Assembly (NCBI RefSeq): GCF_943734655.1
Contig: NC_071354.1
Span: forward strand, 38,031,347 to 38,095,346
Direction: 5' to 3'
Length of the DNA stretch: 64,000 nt
Origin: Sabethes cyaneus
Taxonomy: Eukaryota; Arthropoda; Insecta; Diptera; Culicidae
Shown here: positions 47,301 to 59,030 of the stretch, piece after piece
How the letters are laid out: every line of letters starts with the position of its first letter
Position numbering within the stretch: the first letter of the stretch is position 1
Translations under genes and position numbers: made by a program
The notes under the pieces: model-generated
What the model saw: only the letters and a program-made list of their open reading frames with translations
The model's database searches: none
Told to the model about the DNA's origin: nothing

Positions 47301-48994
47301 CATACGCAAGCCGGCTAATATCATAAATATGTATGGCATTCCATTAGTATTGCATTAATAATACGGAGCACTTTCTCCTAAAGTGGAAAGTGTTCAATCT
47401 CCGCCGTAGGAAAGCATTCAACCACCCGGCACAAAATAGGTGTCCCGTAACGGGGAAATAATTTTCAAAGCCGCTTACGATTTCGATCTCGTCTCCGTGA
47501 AGCGTCACAATTTGTTTGGGAAAGTGCTTGCAGGTATAAGTGGTGCCCCCCCGGGAAGGCAGCGCAACCGTAATTCATACTTCATGAAAAATAGGTTCTC
47601 CTTCTCGAGGACACTAAAGAAACAATTTGTTCTCCCGATTTGGAATTTTAATTTAAACGAAAATGTTCTTCCCGATTGATTTTAAAATCTATTCGTTCTT
47701 TAGCCACCATTGCCGGCTAGTGTCAAACCGAGACAAGGTGACGTGCAAACGCAAACTCCATTTAACTTTAGTACTTTGAGCTGCTTGTTTTACCTACACT
47801 TGACCATTGTTATTTCATTGCTCCACCATGACCACGACAAGGTGCAAACTTTCCTCATGTATAATATTTCGAGAAACTGAAATATGTAGATGGACTTGGG
47901 GTTCTAACGCCTACATGGTAACTCTCTTTTCGTGAACTAAGTGACATTAAAATTTATTTCGAAGGCTTAAAATAGCATTCCAATTAAACATATAACTCCG
48001 TCTCGAACTCACGCAGAACTATTTTGAATGATATCCTATTTCTCGTAGCAAAGAACGCTGAGCATACAGGGCGTTTGCATAACTCGGTCCGGTTCTGCTG
48101 AGCAAACATTGACTCGGTCGGTGGTGGCGATGCTGATGTTTGCACAAAAGTTACACCGAATGGGACGAGTTGGGTGCTTTCATAAACAATTCCGAAACAT
48201 CATTGCAAATTTATTCGGTGAGAAACGTAGATTGAGCGGTGCCTGGAACAAAAAAAAAAAACGAACTGCACGGTGCCGTGGCTTTTTGTACCCGTACACC
48301 GTACATCGATTCGGGTCTCCTGATAGAACCAGTAGGAGGTGGAAAAAAGTTTTTCTATGTAACCGGCTGACATGGGCTGTCGTACCAGTCCACTCGGCTT
48401 CGGGTGCACTTGTTGACATTGCACCGAAGACCCGGTGCCTTGGTTCAGTCAGCTGAAAGAAGCATGCTGGAATGGGAAAAAATCTAACTTTTTCTGTTCC
48501 CTTTTGTTTGGTGGCAAGTAGAAACATCGATTAAAAATTTGCAATGCATTGCGAGCTGAAAATGTGTCAACGAAAATAAGTTTTAAATGACGATGTTTGT
48601 GGTTCAAAGTAATCACAAAATTCTACCAAATTTTTTAATTAAACATCACATTATCATTTTTGTAAAACATAGTGTCTAACTAAGAGCGAATCGGAGGTAC
48701 TCGCTTAATCTAATGGACCTTCAGTGTAGCGTTGTCTATTAATTTGCTGTCTTACTTCTCGGTGCTTATTTGTTTCTAAGAGTAGTAATAATAATAATAA
48801 TTTTCTTTCGCACTTGAGATATAATAGATCGACCAACTACTTTTCGTTTGGGTGGCATACTTGCTCATAAAATTTTTAAAAAGTGCGTGAAGCTGATAAT
48901 CTAGATCTGGAGAGAAGTGGAATCAATCACTTTTCACAACAGCAAAAAGTTCAGTTCAAATCAATTAACGATGGAATGCACATCTCGCTTTGAA
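44330..48994. other. Long unassigned region, little repeat content
   Basis: Apart from the dispersed repeat at 44970-45150, no transposon motif was recognised. Low-complexity points are a GGGACC/GGGATC run at about 45916-45942 and a TTG/TTA run at about 46234-46268. The stretch 45550-46900 is GC-richer than its neighbours and has several overlapping open frames, none with a recognisable domain or paired splice signals. It may be single-copy intergenic or intronic DNA. Confidence 0.4.
44970..45150 (+). repeat. Dispersed repeat, copy 2 (related to 35275-35455)
   Basis: It contains GATGCAGAGGATTCCTCGG, GGACTAACATTCCTTTCC and GCACAATGAGAATGA. Downstream, at about 45215-45240, comes a run of CTATGCTATG, which could be a SINE-like tail. 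Confidence 0.55.
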
Positions 48995-49285
48995 TCATCT
49001 AGTGTTACTATAGATAGTCTTTGGTGGTCTTGTTATTGACTAACGTTTTATAGAAGAGTCCAAAGCTTCACGAGTTCGATTAGTTTTTGTGTTATGCAGA
49101 AATTTCTGTTTTGTTTGTATGAGAGCCTCTCCTTTCAGAGAAGGGAGAGGTTTCAAACCATAAAAAAAATCTGCCTCCAAAAACACAAACATACCAAATT
49201 TGGTTCCATTTGCTCAATTAGTTCTCGAGTTATGAGGAAATTTGTATTTCATTCGTACAGGAGCCCTCCTCCCTCCTTTACGTCC
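48995..49285 (-). mobile_element. Helitron fragment, reverse orientation
   Basis: It is the reverse complement of the Helitron 3' part: the segment around GTTACTATAGATAGTCTTTG matches 44030-44066, and AGTTCTCGAGTTATGAGGAA is one tandem unit. Both ends are truncated. Confidence 0.7.
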
Positions 49286-49387
49286 CCGACATAAAAAATG
49301 AAGGCACTTTCAGTTACACTTTTGGCTCTATCTCATCTGATTTTCAATCGATTTTTATGCAGTTTTAGTAGATAGTAGATGCAACTA

Positions 49388-52300
49388 CAGCAGTCCCCCG
49401 AATAACGCGGTTTCGAATAAGGACGTTTCCATTAAGGACGGTCTCGAGTGATTCCATTAACGCGGTCGAACGTCCTTATTGGAGTCTATGTAGCATATGG
49501 GAATTGACCTAATTGGTTCCAACATGGAATAACTCGTGATCCTGACCTAATAGACGGTTGGTGTCTTCGACAAAGTTGTTCAGTACATCAACGGGTTTTC
49601 AGTAGATTATAGTATTGCGGAATTGTCTCACTACGTGGCGCTAGCGTATATGTAATATTTTTGTATAGGCTGTATCTCGCGCTGCAGGCTATCTAGAAAG
49701 TTACGGCCTTCGGGAAGGTTGCTCAAATGACTGCCACCTTCAAGATGGCATGGAAAAAAGCGCAGAACTGACTCACTACGTGGCCCTAGTGTATATGTAA
49801 ACCTCTTATGCAAGCTGTATCTCACGCTGCTGATTATCTAGCAAGTTGCGGTCTTCGAGAAGGTTATTCTTATGACTGCGACCTTCAAGAAGGGATGGAA
49901 AATATTGCAGAATTGCCTCACTACGTGGCATATATGTAATCTTCTTAAGCAGGCTGTATCACTGACGCTGCTGACTGTATACCAAGTTGCGGTCTTCGAG
50001 AAGGTTATTCAAATGACGATGGGATTTTTCTGGCCATTTAGGAAGCAGCATTTACGGATAGATGGTAGACTAACCCGATGGATTATTTCTGCGAGGACTG
50101 TGGGGAATATACGAGTTTCTTCTAAAAAAAAGTATGCTGAACATAATAGCATAAACATAAAGGTCAGTATTGATTTGCAATTGTGGAGCCCCACCTCTGG
50201 GCACGCCGGTGAGCAGATGCGTTCCATGTAAAAAAGTTGCAGGGACCTAAACTGCCATTTTCAAAAGATGATTAGATCACGATACTATTTCGTGGTTACC
50301 GTTAAACCACTATTATCAAACTGGTTCATCTCTACCAGGATGCTTGCCAGGATGAGTCGAAAAATTTTGGATTGTTAGGTTTCAACAAAAATTTAAGTAC
50401 TGTACAAAATTTTTGTATTTAATTTTTAATATATGGAAAAATAAACACTGGTTTTTTTTCTTTTTTGTTTAGTTATTGAAGGTCTAATGTTATTATCTGT
50501 TTTTTGCCCCCCCCCCCTCTTCAAAAAAATTTCCAGACCAGGACACCCAAGTAGCACACTTTTGTCACTTCTGGTTGCTGCAATCTATTTATGACTGAAA
50601 TCAGTCATTAATCGGTTACCACAACTAGTTTATGACAACTGTGCTAGTAGGGCATAAACTTTTTTACAAATTTGTATAAGCTTTATTAAACTTATTATTA
50701 GAATGTGAATTGGTTGCATGGTTTTAACAGATATTTTGTATTCACTGCAGCGCAATATAAAGCCTTCACAAGAAGATTACATATACACTAGCGCCACGTA
50801 GTGAGACAATTCTGCAATAACTTTCTCGAAGGCCACAACTTGCTAGATAGCCAGCAGCGCGAGATACAGCCTGCCTAAGCGGATTAAATGTACATTAGCG
50901 CCACGTAGTGAGATAATTCTGCAATATTTTCCATCCCTTCTTGAAGGTCTCAGTCATATGAATAACCTTCTCGAAGACCGCAACTTGCTAGAATGTCAGC
51001 AGCGTGAGATACAGCCTGCATAAGAGGATTACATATATGCTAGCGCCACGCAGTGAGGCAATTCTGCACTTTTTTCCATCCCTTCTTGAAGGTCGCAGTC
51101 AAGAATAACCTTCCCGAAGATCGCAACTTTTTAGATAGCCTGCAGGGCAAAAGGTAGTATACGTCTAAAACAAAATACATGCTGGCCAGCGGAACCGAGG
51201 CCGAACGACACCGCTTGGGCAGTAGTATATTGATCGACGGCGATGAGTTTGAGGTAGTCGATGAATTTGTCTACCTTGGCTCACTGGTAACGGCGGACAA
51301 TGATACCAGCCGTGAGATTCGGAGGCGTATTATCAGCGGAAGTCGTGCTTACTATGGGCTCCACAAGCAATTGCGGTCGAGCAGACTAAGTCCCCGTACA
51401 AAGTGCACCCTGTACAAGACGCTTATTAGACCGGTTGTTCTCTACGGGCATGAAACATGGACAATGCTCGAGGAGGACCTGCGAGTGCTCGGAGTTTTCG
51501 AACGACGAGTGCTAAGAACGATCTTCGGCGGCGTACTGGAGAACGGAGTATGGAGGCGGAGGATGAACCATGAACTCGCACAGCTCTATGGCGAACCCAG
51601 TATCCAGAAGGTGGCTAAAGCTGGACGGATGCGATGGGCAGGGCATGTTGCAAGAATGCCGGACAACTGCCCTGCAAAGATGGTGTTCGCCTCAAATCCG
51701 GTAGGAACAAGACGACCAGGAGCGCAGCGAGCAAGATGGTTAGACCAGGTGGAGTGAGATCTGGCGGAGAGTACTCGGTGTCCGAGGAATTGGAGAGCGG
51801 TAGCCCTCAACCGAGCTACATGGAGAAATTTTGTTCAACAGGCTTTGTCTTAGGACGGCAAGCCACCTAAGTAAGTAAGTAAGCAGGGCAAAAGACAGCC
51901 TGGTTAAGAATGTTACATATACACTAGCGCCACGTAGTGAAGCAATTCTGCAATATTTTTCATACCATCTTGAAGGTGGCAGTTTTATGAATAACCTTCC
52001 CGAGACCGCAACTTTCCAGACAAACAGCAGCGCGAGATACTGCCTTCATAAGAAGATTACATATATGCCAGCGCCACGTAGTGAGGCAATTCTGCAATAT
52101 TTTCCATCCCTTCTTGAAGGTCGCAGTCGTATGAATAACCTTCTCGAAGACCGCAACTTGCTAGATAGCCAGCAGCGTGAGATACAGCCTGCATAAGAAG
52201 ATTACATATACACTAGCGCCGTATAGTGAGTCAGATCTGCGCTTTTTTCATGCCATCTTGAAGGTGGCAGTCATTTGAGCAACCTTCCCGAAGGCCGCAA

Positions 52301-52578
52301 CTTTCTAGATTGCCTGCAGCGCGAGATACAGCCTATACAAAAATATTACATATACGCTAGCGCCACGTAGTGAGACAATTCCGCAATACTATAATCTACT
52401 GAAAACCCGTTGATGTACTGAACAACTTTGTCGAAGACACCAACCGTCTATACGGTCAGGATCACGAGTTATTCCATGTTGGAACCAATTAAGTCAATTC
52501 CCATATGCTACATAGACTCCATTAACACGGTTTCCATTAACGCGGTCCCTATTAGCGTCCTTATTGGGGGGATTACTG
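49388..52578. mobile_element. Foldback-like element with arms of 145-bp tandem repeats
   Basis: The left end is CAGCAGTCCCCCGAATAA and the right end, reversed, CAGTAATCCCCCCAATAA. TA flanks both (49386-49387, 52579-52580). The arms share over 240 bases of unique sequence (GTGTCTTCGACAAAGTTGTT, and AACCAATT with AATTCCCATATGCTACATAG in the right arm). They then hold 145-base units with CACTACGTGGCGCTAG at 49629, 49774 and 49919 on the left and its reverse complement at about 50790, 50898, 51043, 51927, 52069, 52216 and 52360 on the right. The centre (about 50040-50740) is unique. An RTE sits in the right arm. No transposase was recognised; TA plus CAG termini suggest pogo/Tc1-type mobilisation. 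Confidence 0.75.
51154..51882 (+). mobile_element. 5'-truncated RTE insertion with 12-bp target duplication
   Basis: The duplication GCAGGGCAAAAG lies at 51142-51153 and 51883-51894. The insert reads TSKTKYMLASGTEAERHRLG, DGDEFEVVDEFVYLGSL, TKCTLYKTLIRPVVLYGHET, WAGHVARMPDN and then, after a TGA at 51755-51757, NWRAVALNRATWRNF in another frame. It ends in a (TAAG)n tail. It is the least damaged RTE tail in the window and is useful as a reference for the others. Confidence 0.9.
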
Positions 52579-53330
52579 TAGTAGATATTCCAGATCGCGG
52601 TGGGATTTTTTTGACGTCATAAATACAGTCACCCCAGTATTACGGGCCACCCAGTATTATGGGCCAGTCTATACTTTACGTTAGTTTTATACATAGAAAA
52701 CTAATATTTAACCATTGAGTATGAGTTTAATAGACAGAAGCAACACGCTGCATGCTTGACAGCAATACACTTAGTTCCAATACGCTAATTTTCCTAGTTT
52801 TCCGATAATTGTCAGTAGGCTCCAATCGACCGTCGATTTGTTGTTATTTTTGCGGTTGTTATAAAAAGTCGGTAGTGAATTATAAGCGGAATAGCGGCGT
52901 ACATTTTTATGTCTGGACGGATGGGAATCGAGGGAATAGGTATGTATTCATTGAATTACGGTGAAACTAACTGGAAAAATTCATTTTCCGCTTTAATATA
53001 CGAAGTTTAACAATGGCCCAAAATACTAGGAGCAAAATTAACTTTTTCCAGTATTATGGGTCAAGCATATAAATCAACAGTACTCGCTGTTTTTGATTAA
53101 AATTGTAATTTGTTTTCAGTGAGACGAAAAAACGTGCAAGGAAAATCAATATACAGAAATCGAAGCACTATGATCCTGATATATTGCATCACGCTCTTGA
53201 TCTAGCAAGACAAACCGAAAAAGTTCAGGAAGTTGCAAGGGATCACAATCTACCACACAGTACAGTTCCGCGTTAATTTTGGAAACCATCCAAAACTAAT
53301 ACGCTAGGACCAAATACTTTTCCTCTTCCT

Positions 53331-53700
53331 GAACTTACTTACTTTACTTACTTGGCTAGCCGTCCTAAGACAAAACCTGGTGAACAAAGTTTCTCCAATG
53401 CATTCGGTTGCGGGCCAACGCTCTCCAATTCTTCGGACACCGTGTACTCTCCGCCAGATCTCGCTCCACCCAGTCTGACTATCTTGCTCACTGCGCCCCT
53501 GGTCATCTTATTCCTACCGGTTTTGAAGAAAATACCGTCTTTACAGAATAGTTGTGCGGCATTCTTGCAACTTGTCCTGCCTATCGTATCCGTTTAGCTT
53601 GTCGCTTTTTGTATACTTGGTTTGCCATAGAGACCATCACGTTGATGAAGCCCTCTGTGTGATTCGAATGAACTTGGACAATCCATTCGAAATCTGAACA
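53331..53700 (-). mobile_element. RTE 3' fragment, reverse orientation, with internal deletion
   Basis: From the right, the minus strand has an SFESHRGLHQRDGL-like RT piece (about 53640-53690), then jumps to ATRQVARMPHNYS-like and NPVGTRRPGAQ-type tail sequence. It ends in a TAAG-rich tail (CTTACTTACTTTACTTA on +, about 53331-53351). The same RT piece is at 28525-28565. Confidence 0.7.
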
Positions 53701-53824
53701 CAGAATTTAGTACCATCCATCATAGATTGAATCAGTTTGAAATTGAACCTCACCTAGACAGTTACCTCACCCAGACAGTTGCTGAGTTCAGTACAAGATA
53801 CAACAAGATCCCTAAATCGCGAGA

Positions 53825-54075
<251 letters not shown>

Positions 54076-54403
54076 AGGCGCGCGCGTGCGTGCGATTTTC
54101 TCGAAATAAAACCTATGTTGTTTTACTGACCCATAATACTGGGAACATAATTCTGACCAGGTTTAAAAGTGGCCCATAATACTGGGAATGGAATATGCTT
54201 ATATTTTGTTGTTCTGCAAAAAAGTATGGGATTTTGGAACAAGATTGCCTACAGGACATCAATTTATGAAATATTTATAACCATTTAAGTTAAAAATAAA
54301 CTGTAAATTATTTAAATCTGTGTTTCTACCAATAATTTTATAGCATCATCATGCTTAACTGGCCCATAATACTGGGATGACTGTAGCAGATGAAATAAAA
54401 CTA

Positions 54404-55166
54404 GAAATTTACTTAATTGACTGCGCAAAAGTTATCCATTTTATTTGTAGTCACTAATAATGATTTTTACACTATCCTGTAGAGCACTGGCTTACGCCCC
54501 ACAATTCGGAACATCCGTTGTCGATTCTACCGGAGCTCAAAATTGGTCACTTGAAATTCTCTTCGAAAATATGGCAAATAGGGTATCAAATGACAGGATT
54601 TTTCAACGCGAGCTCTTTAGTGGACATTTGGATGTATTTTGAGCCGATCTGGACATTCCAGAACATCCGTTGTCGGTTCTACCGCAAGTCAAAAGTGGTT
54701 ATTTGGAATTTTCTTCGAAAATGTGGCAACTGCAATCGGTTTAAATGCAAGAGAAACGCATCCCCTTTTACTTAGCCCCTTGTTAGCCCCCCCCCTTTTG
54801 GCAACCTCCCAGTGCTAATTCCCGTATGTCAAGTGTGCTAAGTTTGATGAAGGACCATAGGGCTTCCCCCCCAGTTATGAAGCCGCTTCCCTGTTGTCAA
54901 CCCCTTTAATTCTGATTCCCTTATGTCAAGGAACATTTATATCAAGTTTTATGAAGAACTGTCCAGGCATTTCAGAGTTATGGCCTCCCCTCCTGTTACG
55001 AACACCCCCTCCCCTCCTCTTATCAATCCTCTTATATCCCCCCAGTGCTGATTCCCTTATATCAAGGAATATTGGTGCCAAGTTTGGTGGAGATCGGTCA
55101 AGGCGTTCTGGAGTTATGGTGGAACATACAAACAAACTCACGCTCACTTTTATATATCTAGATAGA
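54404..55166 (-). mobile_element. Possible second non-autonomous Helitron
   Basis: Read on minus, the 5' end would be TCTATCTATCTAGATATATA, much like the 41698 element, and the 3' end CTAG before T (ACTAG at 54404 on +). Inside are a ~156-base direct repeat (CATCCGTTGTCG at 54510 and 54666) and C/T-rich CCCCCCCAGT-type patches. Borders are tentative. Confidence 0.4.
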
Positions 55167-55361
55167 TAGATTTTAACTTTCCTGACCCTTGGTACAGTAA
55201 TACAGTAATGGTTTTCCTCAACCGGATCCTGATCACTCTACTGTGCACATTGGATTATTAGGGCTTCTCGTTTACTATAGTTTTGCTATAGTCCAGGCTG
55301 ATTACTATCGATACTCTGGATATAACTCAACTTCGACGAAGCAATAATGATCTTTGTTTAA

Positions 55362-56217
55362 GGATAAGGTCTGCAGAGTCTATTTATGGCAGTCAGTATG
55401 GCACCGAATATCACGCTTCTCTTCTCTTCTTCTGTGTATCAACATGCTCCCGTAGACTCAGGAAACCATCACAAAAAAATAAAATTAGTTCAACTAACCT
55501 GCTAGCCGTAATCAGATCTTGCAACTCGAAGCACTAAACATTGCATTCTACGGGTTCTATTACTTTTTGGGGCATAACTTACACTAAATACTGAGATTTT
55601 TGCCCAATTATTGTTGTTATTTAATGAGGTTTTAACCAATTGTCATTCACCAAAGTTCTGCCCAATTAAAATTCATCACTATATTTTCCCTTTTTCGCCG
55701 TCGATTTTTCTTTAATTCTTTTCGGCCGTTCCATTCATCACATCACTCGCGAAACTTAACTTGAAACACAGAAAACTTTAATTCACCACCCGAACAGTTA
55801 TCTGATAAGATATTATAATGATTTTGCCCAAACTGTTCACTTGAATTGATATGAAAAACTTTACTTCGATTCGATTGCAATTCCGAATCCGCGACCGTCG
55901 TTGTTGATACGTTACCAAGGAAACGGGAGTGATGCCATATTTACGTTGAGCGTGAAATTGGCCAATAATTTTCACTATTAAATTAACGGTCGTAAAGTGT
56001 CGAAAATATACTTATAAAATTCACCATAAACAACATTTTATGTGATAGAATTACTGTCGGATCTAGTTCAACAGCAAAAATAGATACGCGATTCTACGTT
56101 TCATAATTGTTCATAACAGAATATTACCTACTACTAGCAACTCAGCATTAACAAAACGATAGTGGAAACAAATACTGAAATCAGTAAAAAAGCAGCTGGC
56201 CTCTGACGACCTTCACA
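55362..56217. mobile_element. TTAA-flanked non-autonomous element, copy 2 (piggyBac-like)
   Basis: TTAA lies at 55358-55361 and 56218-56221. The ends GGATAAGGTCTGCAGAG and CTCTGACGACCTTCACA are imperfect inverted repeats and match copy 1. The body aligns with 28767-29544 almost throughout, with an extra ~75 bases near 55600-55665. Confidence 0.75.
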
Positions 56218-56279
56218 TTAAAGAAAAGCATCCTGCGAACCTACTAATCCCCTTTCGGCTCGTGTTTGGTTGGTCCATC

Positions 56280-56520
56280 TTAAGCAGGGTTTGCATGGAA
56301 AACTGCGCATATATTTCCTGACCTTAAGAAAAGCAAACCGGAAGGATGCCTACGACTACCGAAATATCTGGTCATTATGTTCCATTTCCAAGCTGTATAG
56401 GCTTGTAATCATTACTCCGCTGCATTATCACACTGCACTGCTAATCATAATTAATTGATGATCAACATGGGTTCATCGCAGGTAGGTCAACCACTACGAA
56501 TCTCCTGTGTTTCCTGTTGT
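56280..56520 (+). mobile_element. Jockey/I-like RT remnant
   Basis: KKANRKDAYDYRNIWSLCSI followed by SKLYRLVI and, after a stop and frame change, DQHGFIAGRSTTTNLL. This is the short RT segment from NYRGI to the QHGF box, degenerate and truncated on both sides. Confidence 0.6.
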
Positions 56521-57912
56521 CCTGTTGTGGAAAGTTTACGGGATCGCTAAGTTCAGTTCCTACCTCGTAGGTCGTAAATTTCTGTTTCGTTACTGACTTC
56601 GTCTGAAATCCCACAATGAAGTCATTTGAAACCGTTATTCCTGCTGGTACTTCAATGATCGTGAAAAAAGCACATCCCTGGCACGAACGTCATTCTCATA
56701 CATTTTTCTTGAAGCCGTTTGAGCCAGGCTTGCTGGCTCGATTTTGACAGCATCTGTAAGAATTACGCAATCATAGGGTTTTATGGTTCAGAAAATATGT
56801 TGCATGCAGGATGTAGATAATGAACGATGTTCGTTTTTTTGTGCTATCGGCAACATAAGATAGGAAAAATTCTGACTTTTTATAGTCTTATTTTTTTCGA
56901 TAAACAAAAAAAGGGAATCAACACGCTGCTTTCGTCATACTGCGCAGCATTAAATACAAGCGTTGTCTCGTTTAAATTTTGTTTCAAAATTTGTTGTCTA
57001 CCTCTATTACCACCACTATCGGAGGCGGCTTCAGCTGACAACTGTCGTGACAGGGATGTGGAAAAAAGTAGAAGGGTCTGTGCCTCAGGACACCAATGCA
57101 GGTTTGCCGTAGAACTACGAATTAATCCAACTATTGGTACAGTCCCTCCATTTGACATTGGATACTACGGACCTTTCATTAATTCCGTATAAAGATGTCA
57201 AAGTTGAACATTATTAAGTCCAAATGTATACTACATTTCGATACATCTACAGCAATCCATAAATTCCACTTTTTAAATATTTTAAATGATGGAACACAAT
57301 TCGCCCTGCCTTCTTCAGTGTCAAAGCACTGAAGCACTCCTCCACAGCCCATTTATGACTTCTCCTTCTACCTGCATCCCGCTGATGTGTTTGCCATTTT
57401 AGGTACAGCTTGCGGGATACTGCATTTCATAATTAGCCGCTCGCTCCGAGACAGACGCTGTGTGAACCGCCCCTCACCTGGAGTACAGGCGCTCAAGTAC
57501 GCACCTCCTAGCATAGCTGCTCCAGTATGTACATGACGCATTTCCAGGTAAGGTCATCGTCATCATTTGACTCTTAGATCTGCGTGGAGGCGCTAGATCG
57601 TGGAGGCGCTGGGTTGGAGCTTGAGAGAGCCACAGCTATGTTTGAGGATCCTTCCAAGTAACTCTCCCCGTTTCATACCCGCACTTTTCCAGCAAGGATA
57701 TCAAATTCACCTAGGTTTAATCGTTTCGTCGTAAAGAAATTGCGATCGGTTGGGATAAAGAATTTTTGTCATTTTTTCTGGCACACTTCTCCAACACAGA
57801 CATCACATTGGTCTAGGTTTATCGTGGTCCTAAGAGATCTCGTTGAGACGAGGGGGTTTTGTCACTGTTTTTTGACATACTTCTCAAGCAAAGACATCAA
57901 ATTGGTCTAGGT
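56521..57912. other. Unassigned, likely decayed transposon sequence
   Basis: Open frames at 56827-57192 (+) and 56880-57158 (-) lack known motifs. Around 57690-57915 a ~120-base unit is repeated twice or more (ACATCA(A/C)ATTGGTCTAGGTTTA with upstream CTTCTC), a local tandem repeat of unknown origin. Confidence 0.4.
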
Positions 57913-58137
57913 TTACGTTAAATCGCTGTACAAATATTTCGACCTGTTGGGATGGTGATATTGTCTTTTTTTTAGAATTATGTTTAAGATGGTGCAATTT
58001 ATTGATTCGTCAAAATTTTCGTAGAACGTATTTTTAAATAGCAGTATACATACATTTAGTTGACTAAGACGGTTTTTTGACACCACTGGTGAGATGATAA
58101 TTCTCACTATATTGATCAGATTACCAATCATTCGCAT

Positions 58138-58757
58138 CTATATACAATCTTTGGAAATTTTATGACCAAAAAGAAATGGAAAAGCACGTAGAAGTATAAA
58201 TGCTTGTGAAGGCGTTTGCCTCTTCATATGTTTTGAGGGGTGTAATAACATTTCGGTGGTAAAATTGGGTGATGACTTATTACTGCGGTCACTGTAACCA
58301 TATTGGAAGGAGTTTTCACGATTATTAATGTATGTAACACTGATTTTTATGTCTTTTTGGCTGAAATATTGTCCTAGTACACTTCGTATAACTATAGGAG
58401 CAATACCCTCTGTTAAGTCGTGCATAGGATCAAGACAGTAGTTATCGCTTTTGTGATAAAATTGCATCTCATTTAGCGTACAACTAGACGTGTTCAATCC
58501 ACAATCTTTCGGAGCCATTCTCTCGCACGAAGCGGATAAATGGTAAATGATTGTTCATAAAAGTCTTGTCTTGGAATCCGACACAGTCGGCAAAAAAGGT
58601 TTGCACTTGGTCCCAGCAATTCGAAAATTTCATGAACGGCTAAGGTGTCACCGCAAAAAAAAGTTACAATTGCTCTAATGGTAAAATGTTGTGTTCCATA
58701 AGAAACTGTGATTCCATTTTCCTGATGTTTGAGATCGGTAATGGGCGGTTTTAGCAT
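58138..58757 (-). pseudogene. Transposase-like protein remnant (DxMHDLxEG family)
   Basis: The minus strand encodes VTFFCGDTLAVHEIFELLGP, FCRLCRIPRQDFYEQ and, after a frameshift near 58500, LNEMQFYHKSDNYCLDPMHD, LTEGIAPIVI. Proteins with CGDNLxLxxxLGF...CRxC and DxMHDLLEG are widespread, repetitive, transposon-encoded proteins in animals, probably DDE-type and perhaps CACTA/EnSpm-like. I cannot name the superfamily. Frameshift and missing ends make it non-functional. Confidence 0.55.
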
Positions 58758-58822
58758 CTTTTAAGGTTCAAAATATCAAAGGAAAAACGGTTCTTGGAGA
58801 AGAATTCCACTTCTTAGGAATG

Positions 58823-59030
58823 CACAGTGGTCCAAACAGCGAAATACGTGATCGTTTGTTATAGCGCCGAAACGTGAAGTTTTTCGCATATAGTACTTTT
58901 AGGAACATTTCTTGGTATAACAAACCCCTTCTTGTGAGAGAAATCTTTGGGTGATGAATTCCCTTTAAAGTGAGATACGAAATTTATTTTCTCGTATATT
59001 CGAGATACAGGTTTGGTATGCCCGGCAAAG
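58823..59030 (+). mobile_element. Partial copy of the Transib-like element
   Basis: It begins CACAGTGGTCCAAACAGC and matches the left arm of 29694-31280 for about 205 bases, then breaks off near GGCAAAGC. It shows that the terminus belongs to a family and is not a product of one insertion. Confidence 0.8.

Noticed and set aside
49600..52400. CRISPR-like regularly spaced repeats
   Set aside because: The 145-base units are tandem with no unique spacers, and the setting is eukaryotic.
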